Assembly: GCA_001898505.1 (NCBI GenBank)
Contig: MKTZ01000009.1
Location: 681,947-745,946 of the forward strand
DNA length: 64,000 nucleotides
Reading direction: 5' to 3'
Source: Sphingobacteriales bacterium 50-39
GTDB lineage: Bacteria > Bacteroidota > Bacteroidia > Chitinophagales > Chitinophagaceae
The notes under the pieces were generated by a model. The model was not told the origin of the DNA, searched no databases, and saw only the letters and a list, made by a program, of their open reading frames with translations. Each line of letters begins with the position of its first letter. The stretch's first letter is position 1. This document shows positions 51,907 to 63,860 of this stretch, piece after piece. The position numbers and the translations under genes are program-made.

Positions 51907-53289
51907 ATGCGCAGCCTGATATGCTCAGCCGGGGCACTGTTCTCCAGCTTCCTGCTTGCCGGACTTCTTTTTGCCGGCGCCCTCCTGGGCCAGGAGCCTG
52001 TTGCCGTCAAGCCTCCCATGGGATGGAACAGCTATAATTGTTTTGGTTCGGCCGTACACGAGGACGAGGTAAAGGCCAATGCCGACTACATGGCCAAGAA
52101 ACTTCGTTATGGCTGGCAATACATTGTGGTTGATTTTTTGTGGGCCTATGACAACCCTCCCGGCAGCCTGATCGGCAATCCTTTTCAACAAAGATTACAG
52201 GATGGTTCCTTTATTCCCTGGCTCGCTATGGATGAATGGGGCCGGCTGTTGCCCAACACCAATAAATTCCCGTCTGCATGGGGTGGGGTGGGATTCAAAC
52301 CCCTGGCCGATTATGTACATGGTCTTGGACTGAAGTTCGGCATCCATGTGATGCGCGGCATTCCCCGGCAGGCCGTATGGGCGCATAGTCCTGTGAAGGG
52401 CGCCAATGGTATCACTGCGGACCAGGTGGCAGATACATCTTCTACCTGTCCCTGGATGAATCATATGTATGGGTTGGATATGCGCAAGCCCGGCGCACAG
52501 GAATATCTGAACTCATTGCTGGATCTGTATGCATTCTGGGGCGTGGACTTTATCAAGGTGGACGATATTGCCCGGCCATATAGTGCGGCGGAGATAGAGG
52601 GATATAAGAAGGCGATTGAACATTGCGGTAGACCCATAGTGTTAAGCCTTTCGCCTGGTGAAACACCACTCAAAGATTCTACCCATGTTGCACAACATGC
52701 GAATATGTGGAGGATGGCCGATGATTTCTGGGACAGCTGGAAGGAGATGGAAAAGATGTTTGACTATGCCAGGAGTTGGGAGGGTATTGGTGGCCCGGGC
52801 CATTGGCCCGACTGCGACATGATACAGATCGGGAAGGTCTCCAAGCGGGGACCCGTAGGACCCGAGCGATACAGCAAATTCACGAACGATGAGCTCGTCA
52901 CCCATATGACCTTTTGGTGTATCTATCGCAGCCCGCTGATGCTGGGCGGCAATCTGCCCGAGAACAGGGAGATAGAGGAAAATCTTTTTTCCAATGAAGA
53001 AGTGCTGCGCGTGAACCAGGAAGGCGCCAACCCAAGACAATTGTACAAGCGGGATGGCAGTATGATCTGGGCATCGGATGCGCCCGGTGGAGACAGGTAT
53101 GTGGCATTGTTCAATATCAGTGAGGGCGAAAAGATCGTGACACTGGATTTTGCGCTGGCCGGCGTAAAGAAGAAAGCGATCATACGTGATCTCTGGAAGA
53201 AGACAGACCTGGGGTCATTCACAAAAAAATATGCAGTAACAATTCCCGCACACGGATCGGTCCTGTTGAAATTAGCATCGTCGAAATAA
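51907..53289 (+). CDS. GH27 alpha-galactosidase-like glycosidase
   Basis: The 460-aa protein has a signal peptide (about 30 residues). GH27 motifs include 'PPMGWNSYNCFG', nucleophile Asp219 in 'DFIKVDDIA' and acid/base Asp in 'MADDFWDSW' near residue 273. A C-terminal beta domain (about 375-460) follows. Members cleave terminal alpha-galactosyl or beta-arabinopyranosyl units; the latter would fit its neighbour. It is co-transcribed with the arabinofuranosidase. Confidence 0.92.
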   Translation: MRSLICSAGALFSSFLLAGLLFAGALLGQEPVAVKPPMGWNSYNCFGSAVHEDEVKANADYMAKKLRYGWQYIVVDFLWAYDNPPGSLIGNPFQQRLQDGSFIPWLAMDEWGRLLPNTNKFPSAWGGVGFKPLADYVHGLGLKFGIHVMRGIPRQAVWAHSPVKGANGITADQVADTSSTCPWMNHMYGLDMRKPGAQEYLNSLLDLYAFWGVDFIKVDDIARPYSAAEIEGYKKAIEHCGRPIVLSLSPGETPLKDSTHVAQHANMWRMADDFWDSWKEMEKMFDYARSWEGIGGPGHWPDCDMIQIGKVSKRGPVGPERYSKFTNDELVTHMTFWCIYRSPLMLGGNLPENREIEENLFSNEEVLRVNQEGANPRQLYKRDGSMIWASDAPGGDRYVALFNISEGEKIVTLDFALAGVKKKAIIRDLWKKTDLGSFTKKYAVTIPAHGSVLLKLASSK

Positions 53290-53329
53290 ATATTTGTTGT
53301 TGTCATAAGGTATTCCTTACCTTTACTCC

Positions 53330-53410
53330 GGACTTTAGGGGTGCTCGTTCACACGGGCTGAGATAATACCCTCAGAACCTGATTCGGTTAGTACCGGCGA
53401 AGGGAAAAGA
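53330..53410 (+). ncRNA. TPP riboswitch (THI element)
   Basis: The conserved TPP aptamer is visible in order: 'AGGGGTGC', 'GGGCTGAGA', 'TACCCTCAGAACCTGAT', 'GGTTAGTACCGGCGAAGGGAA'. It lies about 100 nt upstream of thiS and should repress the whole thiamin operon when thiamin diphosphate is abundant. Two hairpins follow at 53458-53487, which may form the expression platform. Confidence 0.96.
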
Positions 53411-53457
53411 CGGACTCTCTCTTACTGCGCATGCAGCACCTCCATTTTTAATTACAG

Positions 53458-53487
53458 GAGCCGCCGAGGCGGCTCGTCCGAAGGACG
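53458..53487 (+). promoter_or_regulatory. Tandem hairpins downstream of the riboswitch
   Basis: GAGCCGCC / GGCGGCTC (53458-53475, 2-nt loop, effectively 4) is followed directly by CGTCC / GGACG (53475-53487). There is no T-run after them, so this is not a plain terminator. They lie 20 nt before the thiS ATG and may be the riboswitch output. Confidence 0.55.
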
Positions 53488-53507
53488 GGCATTAATTACT
53501 TGATTGT

Positions 53508-56053
<2,546 letters not shown>

Positions 56054-56064
<11 letters not shown>

Positions 56065-56809
56065 TCGTCCACGGGTATTGGTAGTGGCCGGGTTTGACCA
56101 AAGCGGCGGGGCGGGTGTCCTGGCGGATATAAAGACGCTGGAGGCGCATGAAGTATATGGGTACGGAGTGCTCAGCGGACTGACCTTTCAAAATGAGCGG
56201 ATCATCAGCCGGATACATTGGTTCACTGAGAAAGAGATCTTTGAACAGATAGACCATTGTTTTGCGGCAGGGAGCTTTGATTGGGTGAAGGTCGGTATTG
56301 GGCGGAACATTCGCATGCTGAATGCCATTGTCCGGCATTTGCGGCAGCTCAATCCTTCCGTACGAGTGGTCCTCGATCCTGTCATCCGGGCCAGCAGCGG
56401 TACGGATTTCTGGGACAATACCGACCCCGATGAATTCGATGCCCTCGCCCGACAGTGCTGGCTTGTCACACCCAACTGGGATGAACTTGGCTGGCTGTAC
56501 CCCAACGAAGATATCCCTGATGTATGCCGCAGGCTGTCCGGCTATTGTCATCTGTACCTGAAGGGAGGTCATCATCCGCAACAGCCCGGCAGGGATTACC
56601 TGTGGAGTGAAGGCACACTGCATACGCTGGAGCCCGGCGTGGATGTGACTACCGTATATCCCAAACATGGATCGGGTTGCGTGCTCTCCTCTTCGTTGAC
56701 GGCCAACCTTGCCAAAGGCCTGCCGTTGATGGAAGCCGCCGTGAGATCAAAGAGATACATCGAACAATTCTTAACCAGTAATAAAACTTTATTAGGATGG
56801 CATCACTAG
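56054..56809 (+). CDS. thiD: Hydroxymethylpyrimidine (phosphate) kinase
   Basis: The 251-aa protein has the ThiD start '[20 protein letters not shown]' and the anion-hole motif '[16 protein letters not shown]' near the C-terminus. It phosphorylates HMP and HMP-P to HMP-PP. The gene overlaps both neighbours (11 bp and 13 bp). Confidence 0.93.
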
Positions 56810-58260
56810 AACGAACCGGAGGTTCATTGGCCGGGCCGATAAACAGCCTCTATTTTATTACTATGGATGAGGCGCCGTTGACACATCTGCAACAAGTGGA
56901 GGCTGCCTGCCGTGCGGGTATACAACTGATACAATTGAGGATGAAGCTGGCGGATGACGCCACTTTTCGAGAGACTGCCCGGGCCGCAAAGCAGGTATGT
57001 GACGACTGGGGTGTACGGCTGATCATCAATGACAGGGTAGAGGTTGCCCGTGAAGTGGGAGCTTATGGCGTGCACCTGGGTCAGCAGGATATGTCCGTTG
57101 CAGAGGCCCGTGTGATATTAGGGGACGACTTTGTCATTGGCGGCACCGCCAATACCATCGAGGATATACGCCTGCATTATGGCCAGGGTGCGGATTATAT
57201 TGGGCTGGGGCCCTACCGGTGGACAAACACCAAGAAGAACCTAAGTCCCATATTGGGGCTGGAAGGCTATGAGCGGATCATGGAGCAAATGCGTGCGGAA
57301 CGTATAGACATCCCTGTAACAGCCATTGGGGGAATTGGACAGGACGATATACGGGGGCTCCGTCAGGCGGGATTGCAGAGCATTGCCTTTTCAGGGGTGC
57401 TCGTACATTCAAAGGACTGGTCCGATGCGGTGTCGCGGTTGGAGGCGGAGGTACGCGAGGGACTCGTTATTGCCGGCAGACATTTTCATTCCAGGCTGTT
57501 CACAGGCACAGGCAAGTTTGGATCGTCGGCTATAATGGAACAGGCCTTGCTTGCCAGCGGTTCGGAGCTGGTGACGGTGGCCTTGAAGAGGGTGGATGTG
57601 CGGAAAAAAACCTCCCCGATTGGCTCTCTGTCGGACGGAGGCACAGATGATATCCTATCTCATTTGAACCATCCCCACATCCACCTCCTGCCCAATACTT
57701 CCGGCGTACGCACTGCAAAGGAGGCCGTATTTGCGGCTGAGCTGGCCCGTGAGGCATTGGAGACCAACTGGCTGAAGCTGGAGATACATCCCGATCCGCG
57801 CTGGCTGATGCCTGATCCTGTGGAGACCCTGCAGGCGGCGGAAGAGCTGGTGAAAAAAGGATTTGTCGTGCTGCCTTATATTCATGCCGACCCCGTATTG
57901 TGCCGCCGATTGGAAGATGTCGGTGTTGCCGCCGTGATGCCGCTGGGCTCGCCCATCGGAAGTAATAGGGGTTTGCGGACCAGCGATTTTCTGGAGATCA
58001 TTATCGCACAGAGCAAAGTGCCCGTCGTGGTGGATGCAGGTATCGGGGCGCCTTCCGATGCGGCCAGGGCGCTGGAGATGGGCGCCGATGCTGTACTGGT
58101 GAATACCGCCATTGCCGCCAGCCCGCAACCGGTGCAGATGGCCAGGGCGTTCAGGCTGGCCGTGGAGAGTGGGAGGATGGCATATGAAGCCAGGCTGGCG
58201 CATACCTCTATGACCGCTGTGGCCAGCAGCCCGTTGACCGCATTTTTGGATCAGCTGTGA
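56797..58260 (+). CDS. ThiE-ThiG fusion: thiamin phosphate synthase plus thiazole synthase
   Basis: The single 487-aa frame encodes ThiE (about 1-220: '[11 protein letters not shown]', '[14 protein letters not shown]', '[15 protein letters not shown]') and then ThiG (about 224-487: 'RLFTGTGKF', '[10 protein letters not shown]', Schiff-base Lys in '[11 protein letters not shown]', '[12 protein letters not shown]', '[19 protein letters not shown]'). ThiG makes the thiazole phosphate that ThiE couples to HMP-PP, so the fusion puts the producer and consumer of one intermediate on one chain. Both halves look complete. It starts inside the thiD end. Confidence 0.94.
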   Translation: MASLERTGGSLAGPINSLYFITMDEAPLTHLQQVEAACRAGIQLIQLRMKLADDATFRETARAAKQVCDDWGVRLIINDRVEVAREVGAYGVHLGQQDMSVAEARVILGDDFVIGGTANTIEDIRLHYGQGADYIGLGPYRWTNTKKNLSPILGLEGYERIMEQMRAERIDIPVTAIGGIGQDDIRGLRQAGLQSIAFSGVLVHSKDWSDAVSRLEAEVREGLVIAGRHFHSRLFTGTGKFGSSAIMEQALLASGSELVTVALKRVDVRKKTSPIGSLSDGGTDDILSHLNHPHIHLLPNTSGVRTAKEAVFAAELAREALETNWLKLEIHPDPRWLMPDPVETLQAAEELVKKGFVVLPYIHADPVLCRRLEDVGVAAVMPLGSPIGSNRGLRTSDFLEIIIAQSKVPVVVDAGIGAPSDAARALEMGADAVLVNTAIAASPQPVQMARAFRLAVESGRMAYEARLAHTSMTAVASSPLTAFLDQL

Positions 58261-58292
58261 ACCTGGCCGACTGGCCGACAAAAAACTTATTT

Positions 58293-59399
58293 ATGTTTTT
58301 AAATATATTTCAACAGCATGAATGGGCCGCCGCCCGGCAGAGCATTTATGACAAGACTGCGGCGGATGTAGAAAGGGCGCTTGCCCGCAATCATCGTGAC
58401 CTGGAAGATTTCAAGGCCCTGATCTCTCCTGCTGCGGCGCCTTACCTGGAGACCATGGCCCAGATCAGCCACCAATTGACTTTACGGCGATTTGGAAGGA
58501 TCATACAGATGTATATACCGTTGTATCTGTCCAATGAGTGTCAGAATATCTGCACCTACTGTGGGTTTAGCTATGATAATAAGATACGCCGTAGGACACT
58601 GAATGCAGGCGAGCTGCTGAGAGAGGTGGCGGCCATACGAGACTTGGGATTCGAGCATGTGCTGCTGGTCAGTGGTGAAGCAAACCAAACAGTAGGAGTT
58701 GATTATTTTATAAAGGCATTACAGACAGTGCGTCCTCACTTCGCGAACATCTCCATGGAAGTTCAACCATTGGATCAGGACGACTACGAGCGTCTGATAC
58801 AGGAAGGACTGTATAGCGTACTCGTATACCAGGAGACCTATCACCGGGAGGATTATAAGCTACATCATCCAAAAGGAAAGAAGTCGAATTTCAATTACAG
58901 ACTCGATACACCCGACCGGCTGGGACGTGCAGGCATCCATAAGATGGGGCTGGGGGTATTGATCGGGCTGGAAGACTGGAGGACGGATAGTTTTTTCACG
59001 GCCCTTCATTTACAATACCTCGAGCGCACGTATTGGAAGACAAAATACTCAATTTCATTTCCGAGACTCCGCCCTCACGCGGGCGGCCTGGTTCCCAAAG
59101 TAACGATGAGCGACCGGGAATTGATCCAGCTCATCTGTGCCTACCGGCTGCTGGACGAGGAGGTGGAGCTGTCCTTGTCTACGCGGGAAAGCCCTGTATT
59201 CAGGGATCACGCCATCAAGCTGGGTATCACCTCCATCAGTGCGGGTTCCCGGACCAACCCCGGTGGATATGTTGTAGACCCCGGGAGCCTCGAGCAATTC
59301 GAGATACACGACGACCGGAGTCCCCGTGTCATTGCCGAGATGATAAGAAAGCAAGGGAATGATCCTGTGTGGAAAGACTGGGATCCGGTATTGCAATAA
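58293..59399 (+). CDS. thiH: 2-iminoacetate synthase (tyrosine lyase)
   Basis: Two starts are possible: GTG 58257, overlapping the thiEG stop, and ATG 58293 (MFLNIFQQHEW). The latter better matches ThiH N-termini and is used here, giving 368 aa. The radical-SAM motif is in 'NECQNICTYCGFSYD' (CxxxxCxxC-like; ThiH uses CxxxCxxC). It converts tyrosine to dehydroglycine for the thiazole. It is the last gene of the operon. Confidence 0.93.
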   Translation: MFLNIFQQHEWAAARQSIYDKTAADVERALARNHRDLEDFKALISPAAAPYLETMAQISHQLTLRRFGRIIQMYIPLYLSNECQNICTYCGFSYDNKIRRRTLNAGELLREVAAIRDLGFEHVLLVSGEANQTVGVDYFIKALQTVRPHFANISMEVQPLDQDDYERLIQEGLYSVLVYQETYHREDYKLHHPKGKKSNFNYRLDTPDRLGRAGIHKMGLGVLIGLEDWRTDSFFTALHLQYLERTYWKTKYSISFPRLRPHAGGLVPKVTMSDRELIQLICAYRLLDEEVELSLSTRESPVFRDHAIKLGITSISAGSRTNPGGYVVDPGSLEQFEIHDDRSPRVIAEMIRKQGNDPVWKDWDPVLQ

Positions 59400-59401
59400 A
59401 A

Positions 59402-59423
59402 AAGCCGGCCAAAAGGCCGGCTT
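59402..59423. terminator. Terminator at the end of the thiamin operon
   Basis: A 9-bp stem AAGCCGGCC / GGCCGGCTT with an AAAA loop lies 3 bp after the thiH stop and before the converging LamG gene. Confidence 0.88.
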
Positions 59424-59444
59424 CATATTTAATGGAAGATCATT

Positions 59445-61406
59445 TTATTTCAACAGCACTTTCACCGTCAGCTCATTACCAGCATTGGTAACCACCTTCA
59501 CGAAGTATATTCCGCTCGGCAGCTGCGAGATGGGTGCAACACCGGATGACAGTCGGCCCGTACGGAGCGTACTACCTGCCATATTTATGATGGTATACTG
59601 CTCATTACTACCGTTGTGCAGACGTACCTCTGCCGCATTGACGCCGGTGCTATACCAGATCAGATTGCCCGACATGGTAAAGTTCAGCATCCTTATAGGG
59701 CTATAGGTGAATTTTCCGTCCAGGTCGCTTTGCCTCAGACGGTAATAGTTATTCCCTTCATTGGGCGTATTGTCCGTAAAGTAGTAGTAGCGTTTGGTGT
59801 AGCTCGTACCTGCGGCTTCAACCGTACCGATGTCGGTGTAGGTCTTGCCATCACTGCTGCGTTCGATGATAAAGTTACGGGTGTTCTGTTCCTGACCAGT
59901 CTGCCACTGGAGTGCTGCTGTATTGCTTTGTTTAACAGCCGTGAACTGCAGGAGCGTCAGCGGCAGGGGTACCATTACGTGTGCCGTAAAGTTCGAAGCA
60001 GTACTGCCGGAGAGCGAAAAACTGCTCAGTGTAGCGTTATTGGTCAACGGGCTGTTGTCGATGGCCAGCGTCATACCTGCATTGGTTCCATCGGGAATGC
60101 CCTGGTCAAAACTATAGAGCGCTGCCAGGTTGGGTTCATTACCCGTAAGGGTGCTCAAGAGATTGGTTTGGATCTGTGATTGCGTCAAAGGAGCATTCCA
60201 GATACGTACTTCGTCAAGACTGCCGTCCCAGTTCTCCGTATTGTCGATGCCATTGGCGCCGATGGTAAGGGGAAGGGCGGAACCCGCGCTTACATCATAA
60301 CCCGTGGAGATCTTGCCCACATAGTTACCATTGACAAATACGCCTGTGGAGTCGCCGGCGACATCGTGATTCGTGACGAATGCCAGCTGATACCATTGGC
60401 CTGCCGTGAAGCCTGCAGGATAGAAAATGGTTTGTATGGTATTGGGTGAAAGACTGTTGCGGATGCCGATGGTATTGAATGCAGGGACACCACCCGTATT
60501 ATTAAGATGGACGCTAAATCGGGTATGGTTCAGATCACTGCCCAGGTTGAGGATGGTGCCATTCACCGTGGTAGGATTTACATAGGCCTCGATGGTGCCG
60601 ACAGACAGATCCAGCGTGGAAGTTCCGGGTGCGGTGATCTTGGTATTATTGGTGGCGGCGAACCGAACCCCGTTGTTACCGGGCTGGACAGGGGAAGATA
60701 CCGTTGTGGCGGAGTTGACCAATGCAAGATCTGCGTTGCCCGTATAGCCGCTGCTATGGGTAACACCGGGATTGGCGTCGAACAAATAGTCTGCTATCAG
60801 ACCTGCACTACTGCTGTCTACTGCACCATACATACCTGCCTTGATCTCAGCGGGGGTGCGCAAATAATCCCATATACGTACCTGGTCGATGGCACCAGTA
60901 AAGAATGTGGTGCTATCTACATCCGTACCAAACTGAGTTTGGGTGCCGCCGGCAACAATGAAAAAAGAGCCATCCATCACAGAGTCTACCTGTACACCAT
61001 TGAGATATAACCAGGTATTGAATGATGCATCCTGGGATAGCGCGATATGGTTCCACTGACCCATCGGCAGGTTGACATTGGCCTCACCCCCCGGCCACAT
61101 ATCACCCAGGTAAATATGGTTATTGCTGCCATTATACCCAATTGTGAATTCTTGACCCGAATAGCCCTCGGAGATGAAACGATGTATGCCCGGTTCTGAA
61201 GCCGGAACATAAACCCAGAGCTCAACAGACAATTGCTGACTGGCTGTACTGCTCGAAGTTGGAACGAGATAGGTGCCGGTGTTTGTCGTAGCGTGATCTT
61301 TGGTAGCGCTGTTAAAGCTGAGAGCAGTATTGGTCTGCGCATATAAGGAAGAAGCGATCAGCATTAAAAACACTACAAGCAGGTACGAAGTAAATTTCTT
61401 ACTCAT
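59445..61406 (-). CDS. LamG-domain protein secreted by the type IX system
   Basis: The ATG at 61406 (MSKKFTSYLLVVFLMLIASSLYAQ) gives a signal peptide and is preferred to 61430. The 653-aa protein has two concanavalin/LamG-like domains (about 25-190 and 240-430, each ending in 'DEVRIWN' or 'DQVRIWD'), an Fn3-like segment ('LQFTAVKQSNTAALQWQTG') and a type A T9SS sorting domain at the end ('LPSGIYFVKVVTNAGNELTVKVLLK' seen in parts). It should be surface-attached and bind a glycan. It is alone, with a structured leader upstream. Confidence 0.88.
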   Translation of the reverse strand: MSKKFTSYLLVVFLMLIASSLYAQTNTALSFNSATKDHATTNTGTYLVPTSSSTASQQLSVELWVYVPASEPGIHRFISEGYSGQEFTIGYNGSNNHIYLGDMWPGGEANVNLPMGQWNHIALSQDASFNTWLYLNGVQVDSVMDGSFFIVAGGTQTQFGTDVDSTTFFTGAIDQVRIWDYLRTPAEIKAGMYGAVDSSSAGLIADYLFDANPGVTHSSGYTGNADLALVNSATTVSSPVQPGNNGVRFAATNNTKITAPGTSTLDLSVGTIEAYVNPTTVNGTILNLGSDLNHTRFSVHLNNTGGVPAFNTIGIRNSLSPNTIQTIFYPAGFTAGQWYQLAFVTNHDVAGDSTGVFVNGNYVGKISTGYDVSAGSALPLTIGANGIDNTENWDGSLDEVRIWNAPLTQSQIQTNLLSTLTGNEPNLAALYSFDQGIPDGTNAGMTLAIDNSPLTNNATLSSFSLSGSTASNFTAHVMVPLPLTLLQFTAVKQSNTAALQWQTGQEQNTRNFIIERSSDGKTYTDIGTVEAAGTSYTKRYYYFTDNTPNEGNNYYRLRQSDLDGKFTYSPIRMLNFTMSGNLIWYSTGVNAAEVRLHNGSNEQYTIINMAGSTLRTGRLSSGVAPISQLPSGIYFVKVVTNAGNELTVKVLLK

Positions 61407-61513
61407 AGAAATATTGGGTTTTAGGATCAAAGTTTTTAAAGGGTCGGTATTGGTTTTTCAATATCTATAACGGGAAAACGGAGGTGCTGGTATGCAAAAA
61501 TTGGAGTTGAAAG

Positions 61514-61550
61514 CCCCCTAAGACGCTAATTAGCTGAGACATAAGGGGTC
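61514..61550 (-). promoter_or_regulatory. Structured leader element upstream of the LamG gene
   Basis: The 10-bp palindrome GCTAATTAGC (61525-61534) is flanked by outer arms CCCCCTA (61514-61520) and TAAGGGG (61543-61549). Together they could form a hairpin in the minus-strand transcript about 110-145 nt before the LamG start. It matches no riboswitch that I recognise. Confidence 0.35.
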
Positions 61551-61641
61551 TTCCCGAGGCGGCCACCCTACTTTGTCCTATAGCTGGTGATCCTTTAAAT
61601 TTTCGGCATTCCGGTTTCGGGAAACACACACCCTGCAAACA

Positions 61642-61674
61642 CGCAAAACCACGGACCCACGCGCGTAAAACCAC
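61642..61674. repeat. Direct repeat, possible AraC-type half-sites
   Basis: CGCAAAACCAC (61642-61652) and CGTAAAACCAC (61664-61674) are spaced 22 bp, two helical turns. They lie at the 3' end of an AraC-family gene and upstream of the LamG gene, the geometry of an AraC direct-repeat site. Confidence 0.35.
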
Positions 61675-62531
61675 TACGTATTAGCCACCTGTCTGAACTT
61701 CTTCCGGTAATGCAAAGGGCTAACGTGCATATGTGATCGAAATACTTTATAGAAGTGCGATATGTCCCCGAAGCCGCTGTCGAAGCAGATGGACGAAATG
61801 GGATCATTGGTCTGGATCAACTGCCGGGTGGCATAATGCAGCCGGTGCTGTATGACTATATCCATAAAAGTGAGGCGGGTTATCTTTTTGAAATACCTGC
61901 AAAAGGCGTTGGGGGACATGCCCGCGATGGAAGCCGCTTTTTCCAGCGTCACCGGACCCCGGAAGTTCTCCACGATCCACGCAAATATGGGATGTATCCT
62001 TTCCCTTTCGGAAGGTGTCAGGCCGGCCGTAATACCCCTGGTGTCCAGGGACACGAAGTCGTTCTCCATCGCCAGCTCGTAAAGTATCTCCAACAGACCA
62101 ATTAGCCTCCGGAAGTCGGTCTTTTCCTCCGCGATGGATTCGATGCGGGAGATGACCGTAGGGCGGGGGAAGTGGATCCCGCAATGGCTCGATTCCAGCA
62201 GCCGCCGGATGGCGCTCAGCTCCCCCGATGAAAAGAAGTCCGCCCCCAGGGCGTCGCCAGCAAATTGTATGACGATAGAAGTTGCCTCCGAGCCTGGAGG
62301 CTCCAGCTTCCAGCAGTGGGGGAGATCAGGTCCCAGGAGCACCAGGTCGCCCGGCTGAAAACCTGCCATATGGCTACCGATATACCGCTTGCCCGAACCT
62401 GCCGCAATATAGGTCAGCTCGTATTCGGGGTGGAAATGGAAGGGAGCCTTAAAGCCCGACTCGTCGAACGTTTTGACCAGGAACGAGTGCCCTGCCGTGG
62501 GTTGCAGTACCTCTATGGAGGCTTTCAGCAT
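61674..62531 (-). CDS. AraC-family regulator with cupin sensor
   Basis: The 285-aa protein has an N-terminal cupin/AraC-binding domain ('PFHFHPEYELTYIAAGSG') and two C-terminal helix-turn-helix units (about 185-280, with 'AASIAGMSPNAFCRYFKKIT' and 'DISHFYKVFRSHMHVSPLHYR'). It is divergent from the phytanoyl-CoA dioxygenase-like gene (127 bp apart), its likely target. It could also act on the LamG gene downstream. Confidence 0.93.
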   Translation of the reverse strand: MLKASIEVLQPTAGHSFLVKTFDESGFKAPFHFHPEYELTYIAAGSGKRYIGSHMAGFQPGDLVLLGPDLPHCWKLEPPGSEATSIVIQFAGDALGADFFSSGELSAIRRLLESSHCGIHFPRPTVISRIESIAEEKTDFRRLIGLLEILYELAMENDFVSLDTRGITAGLTPSERERIHPIFAWIVENFRGPVTLEKAASIAGMSPNAFCRYFKKITRLTFMDIVIQHRLHYATRQLIQTNDPISSICFDSGFGDISHFYKVFRSHMHVSPLHYRKKFRQVANT

Positions 62532-62564
62532 TGCTTTTTTTAATGATAAATATAGGGAATTATG

Positions 62565-62573
62565 CCCTAAGGG
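62565..62573. promoter_or_regulatory. Small palindrome in the AraC/dioxygenase control region
   Basis: CCCTAAGGG, centred between the two divergent genes, is an odd-length inverted repeat in an A/T-rich context (62532-62658). It is a weak candidate regulatory site. Confidence 0.2.
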
Positions 62574-62658
62574 TTAAAATCCCCCATTTTTTGATCAATT
62601 TGGCCGTTTATTATCTCCTGTCGAATGGCGTACTTCGTACATATCCAAACAGCTCGTC

Positions 62659-63477
62659 ATGATCGCTCAAAAGAATTTACCTCTCCTCAGTGACCATCGT
62701 GAAATTACCCTCAGCCAGCGGGAAGAGTTCCGCGAGAATGGACATCTGCTCCTACGGGGCGTATTGAGCACCGAAGAGGTGGCCAGTTTCAGGCCTGTGA
62801 TCACCGATGCCGTCCGGCGGTTCAATACCGAGAAGCGGAAGCTGGCCGACAGGGATACGTATGGAAAGGCATTCCTGCAGATAATGAACCTTTGGCAGGG
62901 GGACGAAGCGGTGCGTCAGCTGGTCCTCTCCAAAAGGCTGGGGCAGATTGCAGCCGACCTGCTTGGCGTCAGCAATGTGCGCATCTATCATGATCAGGCA
63001 TTGTTCAAAGAGCCCGGCGGCGGTCCCACACCCTGGCACCAGGACCAGTATTACTGGCCGTTGGACACTCCCAATACCGTCACCATGTGGATGCCCCTGG
63101 TGGATATATCCGTAGAGATGGGTATGCTGACATTTGCCAGCGGCAGTCACCAGCATGGCACTGTGCTGGATCAAAAGATATCCGACGAATCTGACCTTAG
63201 TTATAAAAAATTTATCAAGGAAAACCAATACACAATCACCCGGCCTGCGGGTATGCGGGCAGGGGACGCAACCTGGCATTATGGTAATACTATCCACAGC
63301 GCACCCGGTAATGACTCCGACAAAATGCGCGAGATAATGACCATTATATATATGGCAGATGGCGCACGTGTCACAGAACCAAAGCACGCAGCACAGACCA
63401 ATGACTGGAACACATGGCTGATGGGACTTCCGCCCGGAAGACTGGCCGCATCAGCCCTGAACCCGCTGGTTTTATAA
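62659..63477 (+). CDS. Phytanoyl-CoA dioxygenase-family Fe(II)/2-oxoglutarate oxygenase
   Basis: The 272-aa protein has the metal-binding triad His127 and Asp129 in 'TPWHQDQYYW' and His213 in 'GNTIHSAPGND', with a 2-oxoglutarate-binding Arg near residue 224 ('DKMREIM'). Members hydroxylate diverse small molecules, so the substrate is not readable. No signal peptide is seen. It is divergent from the AraC regulator. Confidence 0.9.
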   Translation: MIAQKNLPLLSDHREITLSQREEFRENGHLLLRGVLSTEEVASFRPVITDAVRRFNTEKRKLADRDTYGKAFLQIMNLWQGDEAVRQLVLSKRLGQIAADLLGVSNVRIYHDQALFKEPGGGPTPWHQDQYYWPLDTPNTVTMWMPLVDISVEMGMLTFASGSHQHGTVLDQKISDESDLSYKKFIKENQYTITRPAGMRAGDATWHYGNTIHSAPGNDSDKMREIMTIIYMADGARVTEPKHAAQTNDWNTWLMGLPPGRLAASALNPLVL

Positions 63478-63860
63478 GGAGAAGACGACTGCCCCTACAA
63501 GTTTTTTTATAACTGTCGAAAGGACTGTTATTAAATTATTATCGTATTGTTACCCGCAGCCGCCAGCGATCATGCTCCCGCGTGATTTTGTGAATTACCT
63601 GTTTATAATCTCCTGTTGCAATTTATCCCCATGCCAAGGGTTTGGCATGATTATGGAGTTTAAAAGGGACCTTACAAATTCGACCCTTTTCCTTTGAAAA
63701 TTATATCTAATGGCGGTTGCCGGCTCGTATACCCCTAATCATTCATTACTGTAGGAGTTTTCCTTTGAAAAAAAGATGTGCCATATGACAGCGATCGTAT
63801 GATCTGCTGCTGGAAACGTCTTGTGCCAAACCAATTCAATAGACCCTGTTAAGCAAGCTC
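63478..63860. promoter_or_regulatory. 383-bp gene-free regulatory stretch with repeats
   Basis: No convincing reading frame is seen. It holds an 8-bp inverted repeat CATGCCAA / TTGGCATG (63630-63649, 4-nt spacer) and two copies of TTTTCCTTTGAAAA (63687-63700 and 63758-63771), each itself a small inverted repeat and 71 bp apart. This looks like a multi-site control region for the gene at 63861. Confidence 0.5.
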
